A stretch of DNA of 36,456 bases from Zoogloea oleivorans (lineage in GTDB: Bacteria; Pseudomonadota; Gammaproteobacteria; Burkholderiales; Rhodocyclaceae), in assembly GCF_008107625.1 (NCBI RefSeq), contig NZ_SDKK01000032.1:6469-42924 (forward strand), read 5' to 3'. Shown piece by piece: positions 7,361-14,976 of this stretch. Below the pieces are notes generated by a model that worked only from the letters and a program-made list of their open reading frames with translations, had not been told where the DNA came from and did not search any database. The translations under genes were made by a program, and so were the position numbers. The first letter of the stretch is position 1. Each line of letters starts with the position of its first letter.

Positions 7361-7926
7361 CGCTGGCCTGTCCGGGTGTGGATTTCGCGCACCGGTGCAC
7401 CGGTGCCGGAGGGCTCCTGATCCTGCAGGAAGAGCATGCGCACCCGATACACCACCGACGGCAGGTGCTTGGCGCCCAGGCAGGCCCACATCTGGTTGGC
7501 CTGCTCGGGGCCGTAATTGATCAGTTCCAGTGCCAGGCGGTCGACGCCGGCCGGCATGCCGGGGTGCTCGGCGGGGGTGAACAGCGGGTGCGACTGGAAG
7601 AAGGTGAGCAGCAGGGAAAGCAGGCGCAGGCCTTCGGTGTAGGTGGTGAAGCTGGCCGAGAAGAGGATGACGAGGTTGATCGCCAAGGGCGGCGGGAGCG
7701 CCACGTTGTGGCCGTTCACCAGGACTTGCTGGGGGATCTGGGTGCGGGCGTGGCGCTCTTCCTCGATCTGGAAGAGGGTCAGGCGCAGTGTATTTTGAGT
7801 GGCCACCCAGCTGCCCTTGTCATCCACCAGCGGCCCCAGCTCGATTTTGCCAAAGTCCGAGTCGAGGCGTCGTTGCAGATAGGCGTTGGCCTCGTCCGCC
7901 AAAAACTTGAGCGAAACGTCAATCAT
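7357..7926 (-). CDS. DUF4255 (Pvc16-like) tail-terminator/cap protein
   Basis: A 189-aa protein with the DUF4255 pattern: an early helix FLADEANAYLQRRL, then NTLRLTLFQIEEERHARTQ, PPLAINLVILFSAS, TYTEGLRLLSLLLTFFQSHPLF and a C-terminal LPSVVYRVRMLFLQDQ. DUF4255 proteins (Pvc16/Afp16) cap the tube and sheath and fix particle length. In PVC the gene is last, whereas here it is the first gene of the visible operon. I use the ATG at 7926; a TTG one codon upstream is possible. GGGGGAG lies just before the start. Confidence 0.87.
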   Translation of the reverse strand: MIDVSLKFLADEANAYLQRRLDSDFGKIELGPLVDDKGSWVATQNTLRLTLFQIEEERHARTQIPQQVLVNGHNVALPPPLAINLVILFSASFTTYTEGLRLLSLLLTFFQSHPLFTPAEHPGMPAGVDRLALELINYGPEQANQMWACLGAKHLPSVVYRVRMLFLQDQEPSGTGAPVREIHTRTGQR

Positions 7927-8101
7927 CAAGCTCCCCCTGCGTTTCGGTCACGGGGGATGAATCCCGCCTATGCCGAAAGCAATTTAAGCTTAGGCGCCGG
8001 TCGTGGGAGAGGCGATTAAAAACGCAATGCGTTTTGCGTCTTGAGGAGAGTTTCCTGCTATGAAGGAGGTCGTTTCACCCGGATGATTTGCCAGGATGCG
8101 C
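7927..8101 (-). promoter_or_regulatory. Leader region of the eCIS operon with a 17-base palindrome
   Basis: This 175-base gap between ruvC and the first eCIS gene must hold the operon promoter unless the genes are read through from ruvC. I see no convincing -35/-10 pair. The only clear structure is a perfect inverted repeat at 8019-8035 (AAAACGCA, one base, TGCGTTTT). It could be an operator for a control protein or a weak terminator for ruvC, because minus-strand Ts follow the second arm. Confidence 0.45.
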
Positions 8102-8656
8102 CTACAGGCTCAGGCGTCCGCCGCGCTTGCGCGTGCCAATGCCGGCCATGGCGGCCAGCCCGGTGCTGCCGTGGGCATGACAGATGGCGCAGGCGAGGGC
8201 GTCGGCGGCGTCCGACGAGGGGCTGCCTTCGAGCAGCAGGAGGCGCTGGACCATGTGGCTGACCTGCTCCTTGGCGGCCTTGCCGTGGCCGACCACGGCC
8301 TGCTTGACCTGCAGCGCGGTGTATTCGGCCACCGGCAGGTCGTGCGAGACGGCGCCGCAGATCGCTGCTCCGCGGGCCTGGCCGAGAAGCAGGGTGGATT
8401 GCGGGTTGACGTTCACGAAGACGATTTCCACCGCCACCTGGTCGGGCTTGTAGGTGGCGATGACTTCGCGCACCCCGTCGAGGATGATTTTGAGGCGTTG
8501 CGGCAGGCTGCCCTCGCCGGTCTTGATGCAGCCGCTGGCCACGTAGCGCAACTGGCTGCCGAGAGTGTCGATGAGGCCGAAACCGGTATTGCGCAGGCCT
8601 GGGTCGATGCCGAGGATGCGCGTGGCGACGGTGCTGGAGGCGGCGTTGAGTTTCAT
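8102..8656 (-). CDS. ruvC: Crossover junction endodeoxyribonuclease RuvC
   Basis: RuvC resolves Holliday junctions in recombination and repair, acting with the RuvAB branch migration motor. The 184-aa product has [18 protein letters not shown] with the first catalytic Asp at about residue 18, the acidic VAVEIVFVN strand, the central [14 protein letters not shown] helix, and the C-terminal [15 protein letters not shown] with the last acidic pair. I choose the ATG at 8656, which starts MKLNAAS; the upstream extension overlaps the transporter gene. It follows the transporter gene by seven bases. Neither ruvA nor ruvB follows; the eCIS operon does. Confidence 0.96.
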   Translation of the reverse strand: MKLNAASSTVATRILGIDPGLRNTGFGLIDTLGSQLRYVASGCIKTGEGSLPQRLKIILDGVREVIATYKPDQVAVEIVFVNVNPQSTLLLGQARGAAICGAVSHDLPVAEYTALQVKQAVVGHGKAAKEQVSHMVQRLLLLEGSPSSDAADALACAICHAHGSTGLAAMAGIGTRKRGGRLSL

Positions 8657-8663
8657 GGGCAGC

Positions 8664-9521
8664 TCACTTGCGGGCCAGCCATACGCCGAACACGGTGATG
8701 CCCATGCCGACCAGCGCCAGGCCGGTGAGGGTTTCGCCGAAGGCCGCCCAGGCGATGAGGGCGGTGGTGGGCGGGGTGAGGTAGAACAGGCTCGCCACAT
8801 TCACCGCGCTGCCGCCACGGATCAGCAGGTTGAGCAGGCTGATCGCCCCGACCGACAGCACCAGCACCAGCCACAGCAGGGCAAAGACGAACTGGCCGGT
8901 CCATTCGATGACCATCGTTTCGGTTTGCGCGGCGACGAGGGCGCTGAGGGCGAGGGTGGGCAGGAACTGGATCACCGAGCCGGTGCGCAGATCGAAGGCC
9001 GGGCAGAAGCGTTTCTGGTACAGGGTGCCGAGGGTGATGCCGAGCAGGGCCACGATGGCCGGGGTGAGCATGGCCGTGAGTTCCGGCGTGCTTGCCGCCG
9101 CGGCCACCTTGTGGGCCACCACCAGCCCGACGCCGCCAAAACCCAGCACCAGTCCGGCCCACTGGCGCGGCAAGACCCGCTCGCCCAGGATGGCACCGGC
9201 GCCCAGCGCGGTAAGCAGCGGCTGCAAACCGACCACCAGCGCCGTGATGCCGGCCGGCAAGCCGTGGCGAATGGCGGTGAACACCCCACCCAGGTAAACC
9301 GCGTGCACCAGCAGCCCGGTGACGCCAATGTGCAGCCACTGGCGCGGCTCCCGCGGCCACGGTGCGCGGGTGACCAGGGCGACGAGGCCCATCAGGCCGA
9401 TCACCAGCACGTAGCGGCTGCACAAAAAGGTCAGCGGCTCGGCGTAGGGCAGGCCGAACTTGGCACCGATGAAGCCGGTGCTCCACAGCAGTACGAAGAG
9501 AAAAGGGTAGAAACGGCTCAC
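8664..9521 (-). CDS. EamA/DMT-family inner membrane transporter
   Basis: A 285-aa protein of the drug/metabolite transporter superfamily with about ten hydrophobic segments in two related halves. The start [20 protein letters not shown] is the family hallmark, and [16 protein letters not shown] closes the first half. The substrate cannot be read from sequence; relatives export amino acids, metabolites or drugs. The start is a GTG at 9521, ten bases after the stop of the small-protein gene. The gene is followed by ruvC after seven bases, so the three are probably co-transcribed. Confidence 0.88.
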   Translation of the reverse strand: MSRFYPFLFVLLWSTGFIGAKFGLPYAEPLTFLCSRYVLVIGLMGLVALVTRAPWPREPRQWLHIGVTGLLVHAVYLGGVFTAIRHGLPAGITALVVGLQPLLTALGAGAILGERVLPRQWAGLVLGFGGVGLVVAHKVAAAASTPELTAMLTPAIVALLGITLGTLYQKRFCPAFDLRTGSVIQFLPTLALSALVAAQTETMVIEWTGQFVFALLWLVLVLSVGAISLLNLLIRGGSAVNVASLFYLTPPTTALIAWAAFGETLTGLALVGMGITVFGVWLARK

Positions 9522-9531
9522 TGCGCGGGCT

Positions 9532-9765
9532 TTACTGGGGGCGATGCTTGCTGCGGTAGATGCGGGTGGCGACGGAAACGACGATCTGTACGTCCTGTGG
9601 GGGAATCGCCGGCAACTGCTCGCGTATGACGCGGTAGGCGAGGTGTTCGAGGGTCTGGCCGTTCCAGGCGTTGGCCGGATCGAAGAAGGGCTCGATGAGC
9701 ACATAGGCCTGGTCCACCAGCTCGCGGAGGCTGAGATTCTTGCGGCGTTCGGGGGGCGTGCTCAT
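9532..9765 (-). CDS. Conserved-looking 77-aa protein of unknown function
   Basis: The product begins MSTPPERRKNLSLRELVDQA and continues with AYVLIEPFFDPANAW and HLAYRVIREQLPAIPPQDVQ. It is soluble, mixed charge, with helical segments and no signal peptide. The ATG at 9765 is chosen because the upstream frame runs into low-complexity sequence of the divergent promoter region. It leads the operon with the EamA transporter and ruvC genes. I do not recognise a domain. Confidence 0.68.
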   Translation of the reverse strand: MSTPPERRKNLSLRELVDQAYVLIEPFFDPANAWNGQTLEHLAYRVIREQLPAIPPQDVQIVVSVATRIYRSKHRPQ

Positions 9766-9887
9766 GGACGTGCTCCTGGTTTGCAGATCGGAATGGCGGG
9801 CGGCTGGCCGGGGCACGGCCGCCGCGGCGGATAATACCCCACCCCCCTCGCCGGACGGCTTCTGGCGGAGCAACGAAAGGAATCCCC

Positions 9888-10367
9888 ATGCGCTACTGGC
9901 TGATGAAATCCGAACCTGCCGATGTGTCCATCGACGATCTGGCGGCCTTGCCAAACCAGACAGTGCCCTGGTACGGCGTGCGCAATTATCAGGCGCGAAA
10001 TTTCATGCGTGACGGCATGCAGGTGGGGGACGGGGTGCTGTTCTACCATTCCGGCTGCGCCGAGCCGGGTATTGCCGGCATTGCCCGGGTGGCCAGCACG
10101 GCTTACCCGGATGCGACCCAGTTCGATCCGGCGAGCTGCTACTTCGATGCCAAGGCCACGCCCGAGAGCCCGCGCTGGCTGCACGTGGACGTGCAGTTCG
10201 TGAGGAAGACGCGCCTTGTGGGTTTGCCCGAGTTGCGCAGCCAGCCGGAACTGGAGAACATGCGCGTCCTTGCCCGCGGCAACCGGCTTTCCATCACTCC
10301 GGTGGAACCGGCCGAGTGGCGCTTTATCGTTGGGCAACTGCTCGGCGCGACCGATCTGGTGAATTGA
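9888..10367 (+). CDS. EVE-domain (PUA-like) protein
   Basis: A 159-aa single-domain EVE protein, of the family related to thymocyte nuclear protein 1. EVE domains have a PUA-like fold and are thought to bind modified bases in DNA or RNA. Visible hallmarks are MRYWLMKSEPADVSIDDL at the N-terminus, WYGVRNYQARNFMRDGMQVGDGVLFYHS, and RWLHVDVQFVRKTRLVGLPELR. Length is typical. AAAGGAA lies about seven bases before the ATG. The TauE/SafE-type gene starts four bases after the stop, so the two form an operon. Confidence 0.93.
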   Translation: MRYWLMKSEPADVSIDDLAALPNQTVPWYGVRNYQARNFMRDGMQVGDGVLFYHSGCAEPGIAGIARVASTAYPDATQFDPASCYFDAKATPESPRWLHVDVQFVRKTRLVGLPELRSQPELENMRVLARGNRLSITPVEPAEWRFIVGQLLGATDLVN

Positions 10368-10371
10368 TCCG

Positions 10372-11181
10372 ATGAGTATCGAATGGCTGGTGGCCTATCT
10401 GGCCCTGGGGGCCTTTGTGGGCTTTTTTGCAGGACTGCTCGGCGTTGGCGGTGGCGGCATCATGGTGCCGATGCTGGCCACCCTGTTTGCGGCCCAGGGT
10501 TTTCCGCACGAGCATCTGGTGCATCTGGCGCTGGGCACCTCGATGGCGGCCATCGTGATGACCTCCATCTCCAGTTTGCGCGCCCATCACAAGCACGGCG
10601 CGGTGCGCTGGGACATCGTCAAGGGCGTCGCGCCCGGCGTGCTGGCGGGCACCTTCGGCGGCACCTTCATTGCGTCCCGGGTGCCGACCACGCCGCTGGC
10701 CATCTTCTTTGCCTGCTTCATGGCCTACGTGTCGATCCAGATGATCCTCAACGTGAAGCCCAAGCCGTCCCGCGAGCTGCCTGGTCCGGCCGGGCTGGCG
10801 GGGGTTGGCGCCGGCATCGGGGTGATTTCGGCGCTGGTGGCGATCGGTGGTGGCTCGCTGTCGGTGCCTTTCATGACCTGGTGCAACGTGAAGATGCAGA
10901 ACGCCATCGGCACCTCGGCCGCCATCGGCCTGCCGATTGCGCTGGCCGGAGCGCTGGGCTACCTGATCAACGGCTGGGGGACCGCCGGCCTGCCCGAATG
11001 GACGGTCGGCTTCGTGTACGTGCCGGCGCTGGTGCTGGTGAGTGTGGTGTCCACCTTCACCGCCCCGGTCGGCGCCCGTCTGGCTCACAAGCTGCCGGTG
11101 GCGGTGCTGAAGAAGATCTTCGCTGCGGTGCTGATCCTGCTGTCGCTGAAGATGCTGCACACAGTGCTGGGCGCTGCGTGA
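10372..11181 (+). CDS. TauE/SafE-family (TSUP) membrane permease
   Basis: A 269-aa integral membrane protein with about eight hydrophobic segments in two repeats. The glycine-rich signature GLLGVGGGGIMVPML near residues 21-35 and its counterpart ALVAIGGGSLSVPFMT in the second half define the family. Members export sulfite, sulfoacetate or other small anions, and some import; the substrate here is not readable. It is translated just after the EVE gene. Its stop is three bases from the converging hemerythrin stop, so transcripts from the two strands probably overlap. Confidence 0.9.
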   Translation: MSIEWLVAYLALGAFVGFFAGLLGVGGGGIMVPMLATLFAAQGFPHEHLVHLALGTSMAAIVMTSISSLRAHHKHGAVRWDIVKGVAPGVLAGTFGGTFIASRVPTTPLAIFFACFMAYVSIQMILNVKPKPSRELPGPAGLAGVGAGIGVISALVAIGGGSLSVPFMTWCNVKMQNAIGTSAAIGLPIALAGALGYLINGWGTAGLPEWTVGFVYVPALVLVSVVSTFTAPVGARLAHKLPVAVLKKIFAAVLILLSLKMLHTVLGAA

Positions 11182-11184
11182 ATT

Positions 11185-11646
11185 TCAGGTGAAGAAGCGG
11201 CGGAGGGCACGACCAAGCCAGCCGCCTTCCTGCTTTTCTTCCACCAGCGCCTTCATCTTGGGGCGAACGGTGGCCACGTAGGCGTGGTCGTCGTGGCGGA
11301 TGTGACTGAACAGCCAGCGGTGGAGCAGCGAGTGCAGTTCGTGGGAAATGTCCTCCCCGCGCTGCAGGCGTTCCTGGAAACCGGATACCCGGCGGACGAA
11401 GAGTTCGTGCACCTTCTTGTGGCCGCGGACGAATTCGTAGCCGGCGTCCTCCAGCAGGCACTCCTCGAATGCGAAATGGGATAGGGAGTATTCCACCAGG
11501 TCGTCTACCACGCTGACGATGGCTGCGCGGTCTGTGTGTTGTCGGGCGTCATCGAGCCGATTGATGAAATCCATGATCTGCTTGTGCTGATTGTCGATCT
11601 CGCCGATGCCGGTATCCAGGTCGGCGGACCAGGTCAGGTATGCCAT
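11185..11646 (-). CDS. Bacteriohemerythrin (single-domain O2-binding di-iron protein)
   Basis: A 153-aa cytoplasmic hemerythrin. The di-iron ligands are in the expected pattern: H21 in DNQHKQ, H57 and E61 in SHFAFEE, H76 and H80 in GHKKVH, and H115 with D120 in SHIRHDD. Single-domain bacteriohemerythrins bind oxygen reversibly and supply or sense it, often in microaerobic organisms. The N-terminus LTWSADLDTGIGEIDNQHK is the family norm. A basic tail (LGRALRRFF) follows the four-helix bundle. GAGG about six bases upstream supports the ATG at 11646. Confidence 0.95.
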   Translation of the reverse strand: MAYLTWSADLDTGIGEIDNQHKQIMDFINRLDDARQHTDRAAIVSVVDDLVEYSLSHFAFEECLLEDAGYEFVRGHKKVHELFVRRVSGFQERLQRGEDISHELHSLLHRWLFSHIRHDDHAYVATVRPKMKALVEEKQEGGWLGRALRRFFT

Positions 11647-11672
11647 ACGTGCCTCGTGTCGTGTGCCACCTG

Positions 11673-11718
11673 CAGAGAGAAAAGGCCGCCAGCTGCCCGG
11701 TGTGGGGCGCGGCGGCCT
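11673..11718 (-). terminator. Intrinsic terminator-like hairpin between enoyl-CoA hydratase and hemerythrin genes
   Basis: An eight-base GC stem (11711-11718 with 11683-11690, AGGCCGCC/GGCGGCCT) is followed on the minus strand by TTTTCTCTCT. It would end the transcript of the enoyl-CoA hydratase gene. It lies only about 30 bases before the hemerythrin ATG. If the hemerythrin promoter is upstream of it, the hairpin would be a leader attenuator instead. Confidence 0.55.
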
Positions 11719-11827
11719 GGGGCAGGTCGCGTGGGGAGGGAAGCGAATCGCACCTCTTTGGGTGCTGGCGGCATATGTTAAAAGATTGTGACCGCTTTGT
11801 CCCCCTGTTATGCCCTGAAATGGTGCA

Positions 11828-12610
11828 TCAGCGGCCTTTGAAAACCGGGGTGCGTTTGGTGAAGAAGGCGTCCAGCCCTTCCTTGTAGTCTTCGGTGGCG
11901 AGGAAGTCGAAAGCCTCGCGCTTTTCCTGACTACTGAGGGGCTGGCCGTTCATCAGGCGATGCACCCATTGTTTGTGCCAGCGCGCCACCAGGGGGGCGC
12001 CCTTGAGGATGCGGGCGGCGGTGGCGAGGGCTTCCTTTTCTACTTCCTCGTCGTCCACCACGCGGGTCAGGAGGCCCTTGGCGAGGGCTTCCCGGGCGGA
12101 CAGGATGCGTCCTTCGAGCAGGATTTCGAGCAGCACAGCCGGGCCGACGAGGCCGAGCAGACCGGCCATTTCCCCCGGATACATCGAAAACCCCAGCTTG
12201 TTGATCGGCGCGCCGAAGCGGCTCGATTCGCCGGCGATGCGCAGATCGCAGCAGCCGGCGATCTCCAGCCCGCCCCCGACGCAGGCGCCCTGGATCATCG
12301 CCACGGTGGGTACCGGACAGGCGCGCACCGCGTCGAGCGCAGCGGCCACCAGTTCCTCGTGATAGTGCAGGGCGTCATCCACAGTGGCGCGTACGGTAAG
12401 AAACTCCTCGATGTCGCCTCCCGCCGCGAAGGCCTTGTCGCCGGCGCCGCGCAGGACCACGCAGCGTATGTCTGGGTTGGCGTTGATGGCGCTCATGCGT
12501 GCCTGGAGGCCGCGCCACATGCCGGCATCGACGGCATTGAGCTTGTCCGGATTGGAGAGGGTCAGGGTGGCAATGCCATCGTCCTGAGCGAAAAGGATCT
12601 CACCGTGCAT
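11828..12610 (-). CDS. Enoyl-CoA hydratase/isomerase (crotonase) family protein
   Basis: A 260-aa crotonase-fold protein. The two oxyanion-hole regions are clear: GAGDKAFAAGGDIEEF (55-70) and GACVGGGLEIAGCCDLRI (108-125). E116 matches the first catalytic Glu of enoyl-CoA hydratase. The second catalytic Glu, normally in a QPEI-like motif, is replaced: the segment reads FGAPINKLGF with Ile136 at that place. Syn-hydratase activity is therefore doubtful, and an isomerase or other acyl-CoA reaction is more likely. I chose the ATG at 12610 (MHGEILFAQ). It is divergent from the DUF485-actP pair and separated from it by 238 bases. Confidence 0.9.
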   Translation of the reverse strand: MHGEILFAQDDGIATLTLSNPDKLNAVDAGMWRGLQARMSAINANPDIRCVVLRGAGDKAFAAGGDIEEFLTVRATVDDALHYHEELVAAALDAVRACPVPTVAMIQGACVGGGLEIAGCCDLRIAGESSRFGAPINKLGFSMYPGEMAGLLGLVGPAVLLEILLEGRILSAREALAKGLLTRVVDDEEVEKEALATAARILKGAPLVARWHKQWVHRLMNGQPLSSQEKREAFDFLATEDYKEGLDAFFTKRTPVFKGR

Positions 12611-12848
12611 GGGGCTGTTCCGTCTTGGCTGGTGGTGTGGCGGGTTGGGAATTGTGCGCCGCAAAAAACTCACCGTACGTTATAGTATGGAGTCTTCTAT
12701 ATGTTATATCATCCGTCCGGGCGTCGTAATGGCGCGGCCTCGCCCTGCCGGAAGCGTTAACCATAAAAACAGTTTTACCGATCGCCACATCAAAAAACCA
12801 ACAGGCAGATCGCGCCAAATCCACAGACTTTCTCTAGGGAGGGAAATC
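12611..12848. promoter_or_regulatory. Divergent control region of the enoyl-CoA hydratase and DUF485-actP genes
   Basis: This 238-base region holds an AT-rich core at about 12680-12711 with several TATA-like hexamers (TATAGT at 12681, TATATC at 12705, and TATAAC on the minus strand). It is flanked by GC-rich sequence. No good -35 partner at 17 bases was found for either strand, so activator-dependent or alternative-sigma promoters are possible. A GGGAGG ribosome site precedes the DUF485 ATG. Confidence 0.4.
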
Positions 12849-13184
12849 ATGTCGAGTACTTCTTCTCAGCGTGCGGTTTATGCACGCATACGGAACAACC
12901 CCCGTTTCACCGAACTGGTGGCCAAGCGTCAAGGCTTTGCAACCGTGTTGTCGATCATCGTCCTGACGATTTTCTACGGTTTCTTCATGGTTGTGGCGTT
13001 CAACCCGAAACTGATTGGCCAGCGCCTCTCAGAAAGCTCCTACGTCACCGTGGGGATCGCTGCCGAGCTGTTCATGTTCGTCTTCTTCTGGCTGCTCACC
13101 GCCTTTTACGTCAAGCGCGCCAATGGCGAGTTTGACGCAATGACCACCGACATCATCCGTGACGCCGCCAAGGAGGTGAAGTAA
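12849..13184 (+). CDS. DUF485 (YjcH-like) inner membrane protein
   Basis: A 111-aa protein with two transmembrane helices ([20 protein letters not shown] and [20 protein letters not shown]) joined by a short loop with the family's FNPKLIG motif. DUF485 proteins are encoded directly before acetate/solute symporters, as yjcH is before actP in Escherichia coli, and probably assist them. The stop codon overlaps the actP start (TAATG), with AAGGAGGTG in the last codons serving as the actP ribosome site. The start at 12849 is preferred over longer frames because GGGAGG precedes it. Confidence 0.93.
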   Translation: MSSTSSQRAVYARIRNNPRFTELVAKRQGFATVLSIIVLTIFYGFFMVVAFNPKLIGQRLSESSYVTVGIAAELFMFVFFWLLTAFYVKRANGEFDAMTTDIIRDAAKEVK

Positions 13185-14848
13185 TGCTTGCCCGTCTGAA
13201 CCTCGCGCTGCTGGCGCTTCTGACTCCGGCCTTGTCCTTCGCCGGTGATGCGATTTCCGCCACCGAGAAGCAGCCCCTCAACCTCGCCGCCATCGGCATG
13301 TTCGTGGTCTTCGTGTCGATGACCCTGGGCATCACCTACTGGGCTGCCGGCCGCACCAAGTCGACCGCCGACTTCTACACGGCCGGCGGCGGTATCACCG
13401 GCTTCCAGAACGGTCTGGCGATCGCCGGCGACTACATGTCGGCCGCCACCCTGCTGGGTCTGACCGCGCTGGTCTACACCAAGGGCGTCGATGGCTACAT
13501 CTACATGATTGCCTTCTTCGCCGGCTGGCCCATCATCCTGTTCCTGATGGCCGAACGCCTGCGCAACCTGGGCAAGTTCACCTTCGCCGACATCACCTCC
13601 TACCGCCTCAACCAGAACCGGGTGCGCACGATGGCGGCGGTGTCTTCGCTGACCGTGGTGTGTTTCTACCTGGTGGCGCAGATGGTTGGTGCCGGTCAGC
13701 TGATCAAGCTGCTGTTCGGTCTCGACTACAACATCGCCCTGTTCGTGGTTGGTGCGCTGATGATGGTGTACGTCACCTTTGGCGGCATGGTTGCCACCAC
13801 CTGGGTGCAGATCATCAAGGCCTGCATGCTGCTGGTGGGCGGCACGCTGGTGGCGATCCTGGCCATGTCCCAGTTCGACTTCAGTTTCGACAAGATGATG
13901 GGGCAGGCAGTTTCGCTGCACAGTCTGGGTGAGAAGCTGCTGTTCCCGGGCACCCTGCTGCCGGATCCGATCACCGCGCTGTCGCTGGGCCTTGGCCTGA
14001 TGTTCGGTACGGCTGGCCTGCCGCACATCCTGATGCGCTTCTTCACGGTGACCAACGCCAAGGAAGCCCGCAAGTCGGTGCTTTACGCATCCGGTTTCGT
14101 GGCCTACTTCTTTAACGTGATCCTGCTGATGGGCTTCGCTGCCATCATCATCGTCGGCCAGAACCCCGAGTTCTTCGAAGGTGGTCAGGTTGGCGGCAAG
14201 ATCATCGGCGGTGGCAACATGATCGCCATGCATCTGGCCAAGGCTGTGGGCGGCAACCTGCTGCTCGGCTTCCTGTCGGCGGTGGCTTTTGCGACCATCC
14301 TGGCTGTGGTGTCCGGTCTGGCGCTGGCCGGTGCGGCGGCCATCTCCCACGACATCTATGCCCGCGTGATCCGCAAGGGTCAGTCGACCGAGACCGAAGA
14401 GCTGCGCGTGTCGCGTTTTGCTTCCGTGGGCCTGGGCCTCGTGGCCATCGTTCTCGGCATCGCCTTCGAGAAGATGAACGTGGCGTTCATGGTGGCCCTG
14501 GCCTTCGGTATCGCTGCTTCCGCCAACTTCCCGGTGCTGATCCTGTCCATGTACTGGAAGGGTCTGACCACTCGTGGCGCCATTGTCGGCGGCTATTCGG
14601 GTCTGGTTGCTGCCGTGCTGCTGGTGGTGCTCTCCAAGTCCGTGTGGGTGACTGTGCTGGGTAACGCCCAGGCGATCTTCCCGTACGACCAGCCGGCCCT
14701 GTTCTCCATGCCGCTGGCCTTCCTGCTGACCTACATCTTCTCGAAGCTGGACAACAGCGCCGAGGGGAATGCCGAGCGCGCCATGTTCGACGATCAGTAC
14801 GTGCGTGCCCAGACCGGTTTTGGTGCTGCTGAAGCCAGCTCCCACTAA
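13184..14848 (+). CDS. actP: ActP-like sodium:acetate/monocarboxylate symporter (SSS family)
   Basis: A 554-aa sodium:solute symporter. The N-terminus has a signal-like segment [20 protein letters not shown], as in E. coli ActP, followed by about 13 membrane segments. Family landmarks are [30 protein letters not shown] (56-85 region), [11 protein letters not shown] and [15 protein letters not shown]. It takes up acetate and similar short acids such as propionate. That fits the downstream propionyl-CoA/methylmalonyl-CoA genes. It is translationally overlapped with the DUF485 gene. A strong bidirectional terminator follows. Confidence 0.94.
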   Translation: MLARLNLALLALLTPALSFAGDAISATEKQPLNLAAIGMFVVFVSMTLGITYWAAGRTKSTADFYTAGGGITGFQNGLAIAGDYMSAATLLGLTALVYTKGVDGYIYMIAFFAGWPIILFLMAERLRNLGKFTFADITSYRLNQNRVRTMAAVSSLTVVCFYLVAQMVGAGQLIKLLFGLDYNIALFVVGALMMVYVTFGGMVATTWVQIIKACMLLVGGTLVAILAMSQFDFSFDKMMGQAVSLHSLGEKLLFPGTLLPDPITALSLGLGLMFGTAGLPHILMRFFTVTNAKEARKSVLYASGFVAYFFNVILLMGFAAIIIVGQNPEFFEGGQVGGKIIGGGNMIAMHLAKAVGGNLLLGFLSAVAFATILAVVSGLALAGAAAISHDIYARVIRKGQSTETEELRVSRFASVGLGLVAIVLGIAFEKMNVAFMVALAFGIAASANFPVLILSMYWKGLTTRGAIVGGYSGLVAAVLLVVLSKSVWVTVLGNAQAIFPYDQPALFSMPLAFLLTYIFSKLDNSAEGNAERAMFDDQYVRAQTGFGAAEASSH

Positions 14849-14856
14849 TCCTGGAG

Positions 14857-14872
14857 GCGCCCGAAAGGGCGC
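14857..14872 (+). other. Short GAAA-tetraloop hairpin after actP
   Basis: A six-base GC stem (GCGCCC/GGGCGC) closed by a GAAA loop starts nine bases after the actP stop. It has no T tract and lies 15 bases before the main terminator. It probably protects the 3' end of the mRNA. Confidence 0.5.
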
Positions 14873-14886
14873 GTGGCTGGAATAAA

Positions 14887-14925
14887 AAACCCCCCGACCG
14901 GGCACTGGTCGGGGGGTTTGTTTTT
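14887..14925. terminator. Bidirectional intrinsic terminator between actP and gntR
   Basis: A perfect 13-base stem (14887-14899 with 14907-14919) around a seven-base loop carries a T-rich tail on both strands: TTTGTTTTT on plus and TTTTTTATT on minus. It separates the converging actP and GntR-regulator genes. Confidence 0.92.
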
Positions 14926-14952
14926 GTGGGTCGGACTTCAGTCCGACAGCCC
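14926..14952. repeat. REP-like palindromic element
   Basis: GTGG followed by a perfect seven-base stem (GTCGGAC, loop TTCA, GTCCGAC; 14930-14947) has the layout of repetitive extragenic palindromes: a short GT-rich foot and an imperfect or perfect stem in a 3' intergenic space. Only one copy with this stem is in the window, so its repeat nature is an inference from its form. Confidence 0.5.
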
Positions 14953-14976
14953 CGTGGGGGCGATGGCGAAAAATGC

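Noticed and set aside
1-7926. Prophage or type VI secretion system
   Set aside because: The visible genes lack capsid, terminase and lysis functions, and lack TssB/TssC and TssJLM. DUF4255, DUF5908 and the Pvc7-like protein with LysM indicate an eCIS.
12600-12824. Small minus-strand frame of 74 codons in the divergent enoyl-CoA hydratase/DUF485 region
   Set aside because: It covers the control region, overlaps the enoyl-CoA hydratase start and has no family-like sequence.
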